Shown: positions 1 to 8,456, numbered from the stretch's first letter. The stretch: 64,000 nucleotides of DNA from Pseudovibrio axinellae (GCF_900110875.1 NZ_FOFM01000001.1:744001-808000), one strand, 5' to 3'. Numbers and translations are program-made. Notes: generated from the letters alone by a model not told the origin.

Positions 1-566
1 CGGGCGATGAAGCTGAACTCGTTCATATGGTTTCAACTGCCGCAGCTTATGACGAAGGTCCAATTGCCTTCCGTTACCCACGCGGTGAGGGAATTGGCAT
101 TGACCTTCCTGAGCAAGGTGTTCCGCTGGAAATCGGCAAGGGACGTATTGTTAAAGAAGGTACCAAAGTTGCCCTGCTCTCTTTTGGCGGGCGTTTGAGC
201 GAAGCTTTGCGTGCAGCTGACACGCTTGATGCTGCTGGTCTTTCAACCACCGTTGCTGATGCACGTTTTGCAAAGCCTTTGGATACGGACATGATTGGCC
301 GTCTGGCAAAAGAGCACGACGTCCTCATTACAATTGAAGAGGGTTCCATAGGCGGCTTTGGAAGCCAGGTCCTCCAGTTCCTTTCAGACAATGGATTGCT
401 AGACGGCTCGCTTAAGATCCGCAGCATGATCTTGCCGGACGTTTTTCAGGATCATTCCAAGCCAGAGCTTATGTACAAAGATGCAAAACTGGATGCTGAT
501 GGAATTGTCCTTCGTGTCTTCGAAGCCATTGGCAAAGCAAAGGATTTGCCGTTAAGGCTTGTTTAG
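1..566 (+). CDS. dxs: 1-deoxy-D-xylulose-5-phosphate synthase, C-terminal part
   Basis: This is the 3' end of the gene for DXS, the thiamine-diphosphate enzyme that condenses pyruvate and glyceraldehyde 3-phosphate in the first step of the MEP isoprenoid pathway. The reading frame enters at base 3 and covers about 187 of the usual ~640 residues. It holds the end of the pyrimidine-binding transketolase domain (residues AFRYPRGEG) and the transketolase C-terminal domain with its ETIEEG-like segment ([15 protein letters not shown]). The protein is cytoplasmic. In related genomes dxs often lies close to tlyA, which here comes only at 3963 after transporter and copper genes. The truncation is the window edge, not a mutation. 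Confidence 0.96.
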   Translation, partial: GDEAELVHMVSTAAAYDEGPIAFRYPRGEGIGIDLPEQGVPLEIGKGRIVKEGTKVALLSFGGRLSEALRAADTLDAAGLSTTVADARFAKPLDTDMIGRLAKEHDVLITIEEGSIGGFGSQVLQFLSDNGLLDGSLKIRSMILPDVFQDHSKPELMYKDAKLDADGIVLRVFEAIGKAKDLPLRLV

Positions 567-676
567 AGCGTTGCATTTGTGTTCATAACTCAGCAAATGA
601 TTAAGTGAGGGGCAGCTTTTGCTGCTTCTCTAGTTTTATTTTTGAATATGACATGTAGTGTAAAGCCAGTTTTATA

Positions 677-2080
677 GTGTTGGCTGGTACGCTCATGATC
701 CTGCTGTTTGCAACTTTTGCGTCCTTAATGCTGTCTACAGTCCTGATTCTTGCAGGACACGGCCTTTCTTCGACGCTCATACCACTCAGAGCAGACCTAG
801 CTGGTTTCGGCAATCTCCAGATCGGCCTTATCTCCTCCAGCTTTTACATTGGCTTTGTGTTTGGTTGCCTATTTGGCCCTTATCTGATTTTGCGCGCTGG
901 CCATATTCGTGCGTTTGCGGCACTGGTATCGCTGATGTCAGCTGCAGCGCTGCTCCACCCCATCATGATCGATCCAATTGCCTGGGCGCTATTCAGGGCG
1001 ATTACCGGACTTTGCTTTGCGGGCATTAATCTGACCGTTGAGAGCTGGCTGAACGACCGTGCGACCAATGATAATCGCGGCACCGTCATGTCGCTCTATA
1101 TCATCTGCTATCTGGCTGCGACGATGAGCGGGCAGCTGATGGTGACCGGTTTTGAAATTACAACATTCGTCCCCTTCGCTATCGCTTCTATTTTTGTCAG
1201 CGTAGCAGTTGTTCCAGTTGTTCTGACCCACGCTGCACAGCCTGCTCCCATTACGCTTGTTCGGTTCAGGCCGGTCAGACTTTATCAAACTTCGGCTGTC
1301 GCTCTGATCGGCTGTTTGCTGATTGGTTTAGCAAACAGTTCCATGTGGGCATTGGCCCCACTTTACGCCGCTCAGGTCGGTTTCAGCATCAACGAAGCTG
1401 CCTATTTTGCAGCGGCGATCGTTTTGGGCGGTGCGGTTACACAATGGCCGGTCGGACGCTTATCTGACCGGGTGGATCGCCGCTTCATTATTCTCCTGCT
1501 TGGTCTTTGCGCTGCGATTGCTGCCATGCTGCTATTCTCGCTTGAAGGCAGTAGTTTCTGGACCACGTTCTGCGTCTTCATTGTGCTTGGAATGGCCAGT
1601 CAGCCAACCTATGCAATTGTGGCTGCACACGCCTTCGACTATGTGGAGCCTGAAGATTATGTTGAAACCTCTTCTGGTGTTTTGATGTCGAACGGCATCG
1701 GCTCGATGATCGGGCCGACCATTGCCGCTGGCCTCATGTTCATCATTGGACCAAATGGCCTCTTTGTCTGGGTTGCCCTCGTGGAGGTTGCACTAACCCT
1801 CTTTGTGATAAGCCGCCTGTTCATCAGTCCAGCTGATGAGGATCTGGAAAAGACCGACTTCGAATACGGCGCAACTTCAAACATGGGTGCCGTCCTAACC
1901 CCGGATCCACTCGATATTGAGCATCCCTACGTTATTCCGCCCGAGGAATTTCCTGCCTATGAGCCAGTTGAAGGGATGGCGTCAGAAGAAGTTGGTGATT
2001 TGCCAAATCGCAATGATGACGACGATGACCAGTCTATAGTCGATGAGACTCAGGATAATTCCAGATCTCAATCGGACTGA
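677..2080 (+). CDS. MFS transporter (YcaD-like) with acidic C-terminal tail
   Basis: The protein (467 residues) is a major facilitator superfamily permease with about 12 membrane segments between residues 1 and 385, beginning with LMILLFATFASLMLSTVLIL. The loop after TM2, the GCLFGPYLILRAGH region, and the WLNDRATNDNRGTVMS segment resemble the YcaD/sugar-efflux branch. The substrate cannot be read from the sequence. The last ~80 residues are hydrophilic and acidic (NRNDDDDDQS), probably a cytoplasmic tail. The start is GTG at 677; an in-frame ATG at 695 is the alternative and neither has a strong ribosome binding site. It stands alone about 110 bases after dxs. Confidence 0.85.
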   Translation: MLAGTLMILLFATFASLMLSTVLILAGHGLSSTLIPLRADLAGFGNLQIGLISSSFYIGFVFGCLFGPYLILRAGHIRAFAALVSLMSAAALLHPIMIDPIAWALFRAITGLCFAGINLTVESWLNDRATNDNRGTVMSLYIICYLAATMSGQLMVTGFEITTFVPFAIASIFVSVAVVPVVLTHAAQPAPITLVRFRPVRLYQTSAVALIGCLLIGLANSSMWALAPLYAAQVGFSINEAAYFAAAIVLGGAVTQWPVGRLSDRVDRRFIILLLGLCAAIAAMLLFSLEGSSFWTTFCVFIVLGMASQPTYAIVAAHAFDYVEPEDYVETSSGVLMSNGIGSMIGPTIAAGLMFIIGPNGLFVWVALVEVALTLFVISRLFISPADEDLEKTDFEYGATSNMGAVLTPDPLDIEHPYVIPPEEFPAYEPVEGMASEEVGDLPNRNDDDDDQSIVDETQDNSRSQSD

Positions 2081-2118
2081 GTGTAGACACAGTCATAGGA
2101 AGCTACTAAGAAAAACGG

Positions 2119-2532
2119 ATGGTCAAGCCGAGTAACACATTACAAGTACTCAGAAGCGAGCGGCATCCGCTTGTTTTGCTTGCCAGCATTGCGATGCTGG
2201 CGCGAGTACTGTTGCTTGCCTTGAGCCTTTCCGGTGCAGCTGTAGACCCAGCTGTTGCAAGCCTTGGCGAATTATGTACTCCCTCAGGAAGTTCACATAT
2301 TGCGAAGGTTGAAGGTTCGACTCACTCCGAAAATCCGCTCGGTGTGGGATGTGATTGCTCATTCATGTGCCCGCACACATCCAAACAGGCGAGCTACTTT
2401 TCGTTCGAACCTGAGACTTGGAAGAGCCCTTCCCTTGTCGTTGCAGGCTCTCTTTCCCTTGATATTACTCTTGGAAACGCAAGAAACCTTCGGGGTCATA
2501 ATTTCCACATCCGTGCTCCCCCTGTCTCCTAG
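2119..2532 (+). CDS. Cys-rich small protein (DUF2946-like) of a copper gene group
   Basis: The 137-residue protein has a hydrophobic N-terminal segment (about residues 18-48, [20 protein letters not shown]) that could be a signal peptide or anchor. A cysteine cluster, GCDCSFMCPH (about residues 77-86), follows, and it ends in IRAPPVS, similar to the RAPP ending of DUF2946 proteins. No enzyme domain is visible. It lies directly upstream of a PCu(A)C copper chaperone and a SCO protein in the same direction, which suggests a periplasmic role in copper handling. The family assignment comes from pattern memory only. The function is unknown; metal binding by the Cys/His cluster is inference. Confidence 0.62.
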   Translation: MVKPSNTLQVLRSERHPLVLLASIAMLARVLLLALSLSGAAVDPAVASLGELCTPSGSSHIAKVEGSTHSENPLGVGCDCSFMCPHTSKQASYFSFEPETWKSPSLVVAGSLSLDITLGNARNLRGHNFHIRAPPVS

Positions 2533-2617
2533 GTTCTCAACAACACCGACTTAACCTAGTTCGACAGTACTCCCCTGCGCACTTTTGCAGGTTGGAGCAA
2601 TTATTTGGATGTTAATT

Positions 2618-3091
2618 ATGAAAACACGTGCTCTTCTTGTTGCAGCAGCTCTCGTTGCCTTCGCTGGTTCCTCCGCTTTTGCAGACAGCGTTGAACATGG
2701 CAACCTGACCATCAAAGACAGCTGGACCCGGGCAACCCCACCCAATGCTAAAAGTGGTGGCGCTTTCGTTTCCATCACCAACAATGGCAATGAAGATGCG
2801 CATCTTGTTGCTGCAATTTCTGACCATGCAAAGCGCACAGAAATTCACGAAATGAGCGTAAATGACGGCGTCATGAAAATGCGTAAGCTGGATGATGGTG
2901 TTGTTATTCCAGCAGGCGAAACTCTTGAGCTGAAACCGGGCAGCTATCACGTGATGTTTATGGGGATCAACCAACCCTTCAAAATGGGTGAGGAACTCAA
3001 GGTCACACTTCAGTTCGAGAAAGCAGGCCCGGTTGAAGTGACTTTCCCTATCATGAAGATCGGTGCAAAATCTGGCAAGATGCACCACTAA
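2618..3091 (+). CDS. Periplasmic copper chaperone PCu(A)C
   Basis: The 157-residue protein starts with a clear signal peptide (MKTRALLVAAALVAFAGSS, cut near AFA-D) and carries the PCu(A)C fold. This family binds Cu(I) through Met and His and delivers copper to the CuA/CuB centres of cytochrome c oxidase. Visible ligands are the EIHEMSVNDGVMKM segment and the HVMFM segment, matching the H-M-x10-M-x21-HxM signature. A His/Met-rich end (GKMHH) may add binding. ATG 2618 was chosen because it begins the signal peptide and has GGAT 7 bases upstream; an in-frame ATG at 2585 would add a non-signal extension. The SCO gene follows 29 bases downstream, so the two are probably co-transcribed. Confidence 0.93.
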   Translation: MKTRALLVAAALVAFAGSSAFADSVEHGNLTIKDSWTRATPPNAKSGGAFVSITNNGNEDAHLVAAISDHAKRTEIHEMSVNDGVMKMRKLDDGVVIPAGETLELKPGSYHVMFMGINQPFKMGEELKVTLQFEKAGPVEVTFPIMKIGAKSGKMHH

Positions 3092-3120
3092 CCAATTGTA
3101 GTGTGTACGGGTAGAATAAG

Positions 3121-3723
3121 ATGAACGTTGCGAAAACAATTCGATATGGAGCGTGGGCAGCTGTAGCACTGCTTGTTGCTGCAGTATCAGCTGCCACAGT
3201 GATGAAGCTGACTGGCGATGATATCCCACAGGCGGCTACTGTACAGATCGGTGGCCCTTTTGAACTCGTGGATGGCAAGGGGCAAGTCTTTACCGACAAG
3301 AACCTAAATGGCAAACCAACCTTGATGTTCTTTGGCTTCACGTACTGTCCTGATGTGTGCCCAACAACGCTGTCAGACATGCAGGGTTGGATTGAAAACC
3401 TGGGCCCACAAGCCGATGATCTGAATTTCGTCTTCGTCAGCGTTGATCCTGAGCGCGACACACCAGATACCATTGCAGATTATGTGGCTGCTTTTGATAG
3501 CCGTGTCGTTCCGCTGACCGGCTCTGTCGACCAGGTCAAGAAGGTCGTCAAAGACTATCGCGTTTATGCAAGAAAAGTACCTTTGGACGATGGTGACTAC
3601 ACCATGGATCACACCGCAGCAGTTTACATGCTCAACGGTGATCTAAATTTTGTGGGCACCATCGGCTATCAAGAGCCTGAGGATACAGCCATGCCTAAGA
3701 TCAAAAAGTTGCTTGGTAGCTAA
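3121..3723 (+). CDS. SCO1/SenC family copper metallochaperone / thiol reductase
   Basis: The 200-residue protein is a membrane-anchored thioredoxin-fold protein. It has one N-terminal membrane helix (residues ~10-28, YGAWAAVALLVAAVSAAT) and a periplasmic SCO domain. The copper-binding motif FTYCPDVCPTT gives the CxxxC pair, and the distal histidine is in DYTMDHTAAVY. The family helps assemble the CuA site of cytochrome oxidase, working with PCu(A)C, which is encoded just upstream. Length and motif spacing are typical. The gene ends at a strong intrinsic terminator, so the copper group 2119-3723 looks like one transcription unit. Confidence 0.95.
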   Translation: MNVAKTIRYGAWAAVALLVAAVSAATVMKLTGDDIPQAATVQIGGPFELVDGKGQVFTDKNLNGKPTLMFFGFTYCPDVCPTTLSDMQGWIENLGPQADDLNFVFVSVDPERDTPDTIADYVAAFDSRVVPLTGSVDQVKKVVKDYRVYARKVPLDDGDYTMDHTAAVYMLNGDLNFVGTIGYQEPEDTAMPKIKKLLGS

Positions 3724-3733
3724 GTTAAGTTTA

Positions 3734-3763
3734 GGGTGTCTGAAAATTCAGGCACCCTTTTTT
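3734..3763 (+). terminator. Intrinsic terminator after SCO gene
   Basis: A 10-base-pair stem (GGGTGTCTGA / TCAGGCACCC, one G-U pair) with a 4-base AAAT loop is followed by six T residues. It lies 11 bases after the SCO stop codon and ends the copper group. Confidence 0.9.
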
Positions 3764-3773
3764 GGATAGACAT

Positions 3774-3920
3774 ATGAAAGATCACGCAGTTTTATATGCT
3801 GGTACAGCTGTTCTGCTTACACTGCTGATCGCTGCCTGTACTGCCCTTTGGATACGCTATGGCAATTTGCTTTTCTCTGACAAGCTGTTAAACGCACTGG
3901 CTGGTTGTTTCGGGCTCTAA
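3774..3920 (+). CDS. 48-residue single-pass membrane peptide
   Basis: This is a short open frame of 48 codons starting at ATG 3774, preceded by GGATAG. The product reads MKDHAVLYAGTAVLLTLLIA at its start, with one hydrophobic helix at about residues 7-27. It then has a short charged stretch and ends LAGCFGL. It lies between the SCO terminator and tlyA in the same direction. The clean helix, amphipathic tail and filled intergenic space argue for a real gene. I do not recognise a family and assign no function; a role in the inner membrane is all that can be inferred. Confidence 0.55.
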   Translation: MKDHAVLYAGTAVLLTLLIAACTALWIRYGNLLFSDKLLNALAGCFGL

Positions 3921-3962
3921 GCCCCCTCAACTTGACTAAACATCCCTAGGCTCAGGTGATCT

Positions 3963-4697
3963 ATGCGGCTTGATCAGTTCCTCGTTGAACATGGCTATTT
4001 TGAAACGCGCGCCCGTGCGCGTGATGCAGTTCTGCGCAATACAGTTTTCATTGATAACGCTCCAGCAAAAAAGCCTTCGCAGAAGGTTTTAGAGGGGCAC
4101 TGCGTCACTATCAACGACCCTGCTGCACAGTACGTTTCAAGGGCTGCTCTTAAACTTCTCAAGGCTTTGGAGGAGTTCAAGCTCTCTCCAGCTGATAAAG
4201 TCTGTTTGGATATTGGCGCGTCGACCGGGGGGTTCACCCAGGTTTTGCTGGAGCATCATGCAAAGGTTGTTCATGCAATTGATGTTGGGCATGACCAGCT
4301 TGCGGAGCGGATTTCTGAGGATCCGCGCGTTATCCGCAAGGATGGCTTAAACGCACGAGCGCTCACGCTTGACCACCTGGAAGGTCAAGCACCACAATTT
4401 CTTGTGTCTGATGTGAGTTTCATTTCCCTCAAACTGGCCCTTCCCCCAGCTCTGGACCTTGCAGAAGACGGTGCACTGGGTGTCTTTTTGGTGAAGCCAC
4501 AGTTTGAAGCGGGCCGTGATCGTATCGGCAGAGGCGGGCTTGTTGCTCCTGAAGTTGCAGAATATATCGCGCAGGACCTTCAGGATTGGATGAACGAGCA
4601 ACCGCACTGGTCTGTTGTTGGCTTTACATCTTCGCCGATCAAAGGCGGAGACGGCAATGCGGAATATCTCATGGTTTGCCAAAAGCACAGGTGCTAA
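3963..4697 (+). CDS. tlyA: TlyA family rRNA (cytidine-2'-O)-methyltransferase
   Basis: The 244-residue protein has an N-terminal S4 RNA-binding domain (residues 1-60, MRLDQFLVEHGYFETRARAR) and a Rossmann-type FtsJ methyltransferase domain with the SAM motif CLDIGASTGGFTQVLLE at residues 81-97. The KPQFEAG segment near residue 180 matches the family. TlyA enzymes methylate 2'-hydroxyls of cytidines in 16S and/or 23S rRNA and are often misnamed hemolysins. Length is typical. It precedes another RNA methyltransferase gene by about 80 bases, a sensible RNA-modification pairing. Confidence 0.94.
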   Translation: MRLDQFLVEHGYFETRARARDAVLRNTVFIDNAPAKKPSQKVLEGHCVTINDPAAQYVSRAALKLLKALEEFKLSPADKVCLDIGASTGGFTQVLLEHHAKVVHAIDVGHDQLAERISEDPRVIRKDGLNARALTLDHLEGQAPQFLVSDVSFISLKLALPPALDLAEDGALGVFLVKPQFEAGRDRIGRGGLVAPEVAEYIAQDLQDWMNEQPHWSVVGFTSSPIKGGDGNAEYLMVCQKHRC

Positions 4698-4779
4698 AAC
4701 ACAGGCAATTCCACGGATGTCTTCAGTCTAACTGATAAACGGATTGCATGTCTTGGCGGGGGGCTGTAAACGCAGTGCC

Positions 4780-6045
4780 ATGTCTAAGAAGCCTGAAGCC
4801 ACTATAGAAACTCTCCGCATTTCCCGCCTTGCCCACAAAGGCGATGGCGTTGCTGAAACCGAAACCGGTCAGATCTTTGTTCCCTTTACACTTGAGGGCG
4901 AACTCGTTAGCGCCAAAGTGCAAGGTCAACGAGCAGAGCTGAAAGAAGTCATTGAGCCAAGCGAACAGCGTATTGCCCCTGTTTGCAAGCACTATGGCGC
5001 TTGCGGTGGATGCTCTTTGCAACATATGGGCGAGGCTTCTTACAAGGAATTCAAACGTCAGCACGTCATTGATGCGCTTGCTGCACGTGCCCTCGACGTT
5101 CCGGTTGATGATGTTGTGCTGTGCGATAAGGGGAGCCGTCGCCGGGCTGTATTTGCAGCTGTAAAAGCAGGCCACAAGGTTCTGTTCGGCTACCATACCG
5201 CCAAATCCAACATGCTTGTCGACATTGAAGAATGTCCTGTAATTGCACCTGAGATTCTGAAAGCCGTTCCCGGACTTCGTAAGCTGGCCGGTGAAATTCT
5301 GTCCCACAAAGGTGAATTGAAGTTCACAGTGACGACCACGCAGAGCGGGTTAGATGTGGCGATCACCGGAATGGGCAAGAACAAAGAAAAACGTTATTTC
5401 GATTTGTCTCAAGCTGCGGTCGCCAATAATCTGGCACGCCTGACTGTTGATGGTGAGACTATTATCGAGATCCGCGCTCCCTTACTGGTTATGAGCGGCG
5501 TTTCTATCCCTATTCCGGCCGGTGGCTTCATTCAGGCAGCACTGAGCGCTGAACAGGCCATGGGGAAGTTACTTGAAGAAGGGCTTTCTGGGTGTAAACG
5601 CGTTGCGGATTTGTTCAGCGGTGCAGGAACACTGAGTTTCAAAATTGCGCAGAAATCAAATGTGCATGCAGTTGAAAGCGAAGCTTCTTCCTTGAAGTCG
5701 CTTATGCAAGGCCTTCGACAGGCTCAGGGGCTTAAGAAAGTGACGAGTGAGCGTCGCGATTTGTTCCGACGCCCGATCGTTGCCAAAGAGCTGGACAACT
5801 TTGGCAAGGGATATGACGGAGTGGTGTTTGATCCTCCACGCGCAGGTGCCCTTGCTCAGGCTCAAGAGCTTGCTAAATCACCGGTGAAGAAGATTGTCGC
5901 CGTGTCATGTAGCCCGGCCAGCTTTGCTCGTGATTTACGCGTACTGGTAGATGGTGGCTACAAAATCAAACGCGTGGTCCCGATTGATCAATTCCTCTAC
6001 TCCCCTCATGTTGAGGTGGTCGCATTGCTGGAACGGGTTTCCTAA
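4780..6045 (+). CDS. TrmA/RlmD-type SAM-dependent RNA 5-methyluridine methyltransferase
   Basis: The 421-residue protein is a class I RNA m5U methyltransferase of the RumA/TrmA group. An N-terminal TRAM-like domain precedes an iron-sulfur ligand set, CKHYGACGGC (C69, C75, C78), with a further Cys near ECPVIAPE. The SAM site is ADLFSGAGTLSFKIA, the catalytic region VVFDPPRAGA, and the nucleophile loop VSCSPASFARD. The target is probably 23S rRNA, but TrmA and RlmD cannot be separated by eye. ATG 4780 gives a family-like N terminus (MSKKPEATIETLRI); an upstream ATG at 4744 would add 12 unlikely residues. Confidence 0.88.
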   Translation: MSKKPEATIETLRISRLAHKGDGVAETETGQIFVPFTLEGELVSAKVQGQRAELKEVIEPSEQRIAPVCKHYGACGGCSLQHMGEASYKEFKRQHVIDALAARALDVPVDDVVLCDKGSRRRAVFAAVKAGHKVLFGYHTAKSNMLVDIEECPVIAPEILKAVPGLRKLAGEILSHKGELKFTVTTTQSGLDVAITGMGKNKEKRYFDLSQAAVANNLARLTVDGETIIEIRAPLLVMSGVSIPIPAGGFIQAALSAEQAMGKLLEEGLSGCKRVADLFSGAGTLSFKIAQKSNVHAVESEASSLKSLMQGLRQAQGLKKVTSERRDLFRRPIVAKELDNFGKGYDGVVFDPPRAGALAQAQELAKSPVKKIVAVSCSPASFARDLRVLVDGGYKIKRVVPIDQFLYSPHVEVVALLERVS

Positions 6046-6078
6046 CACCCTACAAGCTGGCGGCAAAGAAACGCTGAT

Positions 6079-6501
6079 TTGCCGCCACACTCTCATATCT
6101 ACTTAATACACGCCGCATGTGCGACTGCGTTACACAAGCTTCACAGCCGGTCACTATGCTTGTCTCGTGTTCAAAACGATCAGGCAGGCGAACCTTTGCT
6201 CAAAGGGCTTTCAGTTTTTGCAGCGGTACTATGCATTTTACTAGGCGTTCTAACGGTCTGGACGCCCATTCCAACGGGAATACCACTGCTGGCTCTCGGG
6301 ATCGTTTTACTCATTGCCAGCAGCCGCAGTTTTGCGAAATTCATCAGGCGTCACCGGAAGAATTTCAGCTTTCTAAATCGTGCCCTGCACTGGGTCGAGG
6401 TCCGCACCAGTGGGCGGTTTAGCAAAATTATTCGCAGGACCCGCCCACGCTATTTCAAGAAACAACAGGGTAAAACCCCGCCCTCTTCAAAAGATAAATA
6501 A
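6079..6501 (+). CDS. Small inner-membrane protein (PGPGW-like)
   Basis: The 140-codon frame encodes a hydrophobic hairpin, about residues 42-75 (LSVFAAVLCILLGVLTVWTPIPTG). It is followed by a strongly basic tail with RRHRKNF, RRTRPRYFKK and a Lys-rich end. The WTPIPTGIPLLALGI segment resembles the turn of PGPGW-type putative membrane proteins. The first ~38 residues look non-protein-like (MPPHSHIYLIHAACATAL), so the true start is probably downstream; in-frame TTG codons at 6160 and 6196 are candidates. The function is unknown. It lies 33 bases after the RNA methyltransferase gene. Confidence 0.6.
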   Translation: MPPHSHIYLIHAACATALHKLHSRSLCLSRVQNDQAGEPLLKGLSVFAAVLCILLGVLTVWTPIPTGIPLLALGIVLLIASSRSFAKFIRRHRKNFSFLNRALHWVEVRTSGRFSKIIRRTRPRYFKKQQGKTPPSSKDK

Positions 6502-6583
6502 GCGTAGTGCCGCATAGCTTTATCGTATTTCCATCACCTGGACGACTCAGTTAAAGTCTCCTTCCCAAAAGCAGGAGCACATT

Positions 6584-6874
6584 ATGCCAGCCTACATTGT
6601 TGTCGACACGAAAATAATCGATCCAGTTTCCTATGAAGATTATAAGTTACAGGCTCGTCCGATTGCTGAGCACTACGGTGGCATCTACCGGGCACGTGGC
6701 GGCGAGATGGATATCGTAGAAAACGATCTATGGACACCGCACCGGCTTGTTATTGTTGAATTTCCCGATATTGAGAAGGCTAGAGCGTTTCTCAATAGCC
6801 CGGAATACGCGCCTGTGGCTGCAATCAGGCATAAAGCTGCGGAGTGTAGCCTGACGATCATCGACGGGGTGTAA
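6584..6874 (+). CDS. DUF1330 family protein
   Basis: The 96-residue protein has the ferredoxin-like alpha/beta barrel pattern of DUF1330: PAYIVVDTKIIDPVSYEDY at the start, the GGIYRARGGEMDIVE strand, and VIVEFPDIEKARAFLNSPEY near the end. Members are small dimeric cytoplasmic proteins of unknown biochemical role. The start has AGGAG-type spacing (GCAGGAGCACATT before ATG). The gene stands alone between two unrelated genes and points toward a convergent methyltransferase gene. Confidence 0.88.
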   Translation: MPAYIVVDTKIIDPVSYEDYKLQARPIAEHYGGIYRARGGEMDIVENDLWTPHRLVIVEFPDIEKARAFLNSPEYAPVAAIRHKAAECSLTIIDGV

Positions 6875-6973
6875 CTTTGAAAATGTAAGGCTGACTGGAA
6901 TGCTCTGCACCAGATACGAGCACCGGCAAACTCTTTGTCATCGTCATGGAGAAAAGCGCTTGAGCGTACTTAT

Positions 6974-7711
6974 TTACGCACTCAGCCCACCACTAACGAT
7001 GATATAGGGCGCAGTATCATTTTGGCTCATTGTCGCCCAATCGCCATAGGACATGGTTGCCTGCAACCCTACAGCCTCTAACAAGTCGCGGATGTGATCT
7101 CTGTGAACGAAGCGGCGCATATTGCTCTTTGAGATATGCCTTCCCCCGCTTTTGTAGTGGGTTTGCATAAACACCAGACCGTTCTTGTCAGGCCCGGCAG
7201 TATCTTGCCACAGTGAAACGTCCTGACCCTCTACAGAGCGCACTCTAAGCGGTTTACCTTTTTGCCCCCACTTTTCCCACGGACACGCTTTCGGGTTTTC
7301 CATACCAAATGCAAACTTACCGTTTGGCTTCAGGTGAGAGGCGATGGTTTGAAGAACAAGGATCTGATCGGTATTGGTTGCGAAGGCCTGAAACGCATTT
7401 CCTGTGATAATGATGCGGTCAAACTTTTGAGAGAGGCGCACCATCCGCGCATCGGCTTTCACCCACTTCACATCGTTTGTGCGCTTAACGGCCTGAGCGA
7501 TTTTCTTTGGATTACGATCAAGACCAACAACACTTACCTTCTCTTGCGAGAGCGCTTCCGAAAGGGCACCGGTGCCGCACGCAATCTGTAGCACGCTTCC
7601 ATCTGGCTGGCAGGCAAAGTTGAAGAGGTAATCATCATCAGCACCCCAGTCTTTATCAAGGCTTGTAAAGCTTGATGCGGAGTTTTCGATGTTTGTGCGG
7701 TTCAGCTGCAT
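6974..7711 (-). CDS. Class I SAM-dependent methyltransferase
   Basis: The 245-residue protein has the canonical Rossmann SAM-binding motif I LQIACGTGALSEAL (residues 41-54), then VVGLDRNPKKIAQA, VKADARM and ITGNAFQAFATNTDQ, a methyltransferase-11/25 fold. The substrate is not evident. The C-terminal half carries a strand-rich region with GGRHISKSNMRRFVHRDHIRDLLEA, as in small-molecule methyltransferases. It stands convergent to the DUF1330 gene and is followed on its own strand by no obvious operon partner. Confidence 0.85.
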   Translation of the reverse strand: MQLNRTNIENSASSFTSLDKDWGADDDYLFNFACQPDGSVLQIACGTGALSEALSQEKVSVVGLDRNPKKIAQAVKRTNDVKWVKADARMVRLSQKFDRIIITGNAFQAFATNTDQILVLQTIASHLKPNGKFAFGMENPKACPWEKWGQKGKPLRVRSVEGQDVSLWQDTAGPDKNGLVFMQTHYKSGGRHISKSNMRRFVHRDHIRDLLEAVGLQATMSYGDWATMSQNDTAPYIIVSGGLSA

Positions 7712-7867
7712 GATGATCTGCCTTCCAGCTCCTACCCTTCCTAATAAAAACTAGGTTAAGAGTATTAACGCCATGTAACAGGATAGCTGTATTTGCGGCT
7801 AAACGAAGATTTATGACCTACTTAAGTTACTTAACGAGTGTTTATAGATTAGTGTTGCAGATATGCA

Positions 7868-8416
7868 TCATGCAGATTGATAAAATTGCCTAGTCCTTTG
7901 CAACAGGATCTCTGGATCACATGCAAGTAGATTTAAATCTAATTCAATTACTGGTGCATTTGACTTACCATTATTTAACCGCCAGTTCTTTCGCATGGCA
8001 GCTCTTAGCAATGACTTTTGGTCAGAATGATGCAAACACTCCTCAATCGGCCCTTTCAATTGAATACAAAGCTGGCGAAATTCCATTGACCTGACAGCCG
8101 TTGTTTGGATCGACAGGCCTTTGATCGCTGACCATCGTATAACTCCCAGACGCTCCAAATAGAGGCCGGTTTTATTTGCGCCCATTTGCGGACGTTTATC
8201 AATAAACGGATACTGCCAATACACGCTGAAAAAAACTGGCAAGGATGCGAGAACAGGGAGCAACATACCACTTACGATGCCGGTTCCAAGCAAAGCTGCA
8301 GCCAGCAAAAAACTACCAAGGACAACCGGTTCTGCCGTTCCCTTCTTGTAGCCCAGGGTAAACGGCTCTGGTTCATCATGGCTCTCCGGCCACGGATCAA
8401 GACTGAATTGGGACAT
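7868..8416 (-). CDS. Two-helix membrane protein with PH-like C-terminal region
   Basis: The 182-residue protein has a short acidic N terminus, two adjacent membrane helices (about residues 30-68, VLGSFLLAAALLGTGIVSGM...LPVFFSVYW) and a cytosolic ~110-residue part. That part begins KTGLYLERLGVIRWSAIKGL, which resembles the first strands of bacterial PH-like domains that follow two helices. The assignment is by pattern only and the function is unknown. It lies 40 bases downstream of ribB on the same strand. A perfect 11-base-pair hairpin fills most of that gap and abuts the ATG, so expression may be low or controlled. Confidence 0.6.
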   Translation of the reverse strand: MSQFSLDPWPESHDEPEPFTLGYKKGTAEPVVLGSFLLAAALLGTGIVSGMLLPVLASLPVFFSVYWQYPFIDKRPQMGANKTGLYLERLGVIRWSAIKGLSIQTTAVRSMEFRQLCIQLKGPIEECLHHSDQKSLLRAAMRKNWRLNNGKSNAPVIELDLNLLACDPEILLQRTRQFYQSA

Positions 8417-8448
8417 GCTCCCGGCACTTTCTTTGTTGTGCCGGGAGC
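8417..8448 (-). promoter_or_regulatory. Perfect 11-bp hairpin abutting a start codon
   Basis: Arms GCTCCCGGCAC and GTGCCGGGAGC pair perfectly around a 10-base loop. Read on the minus strand, the hairpin begins just after the ribB stop, and its last base touches the ATG of the downstream membrane-protein gene. There is no T run, so it is not a standard terminator. The only purine-rich Shine-Dalgarno-like stretch (GGGAG) lies inside the 3' arm. Confidence 0.75.
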
Positions 8449-8456
8449 CCTGTTTC

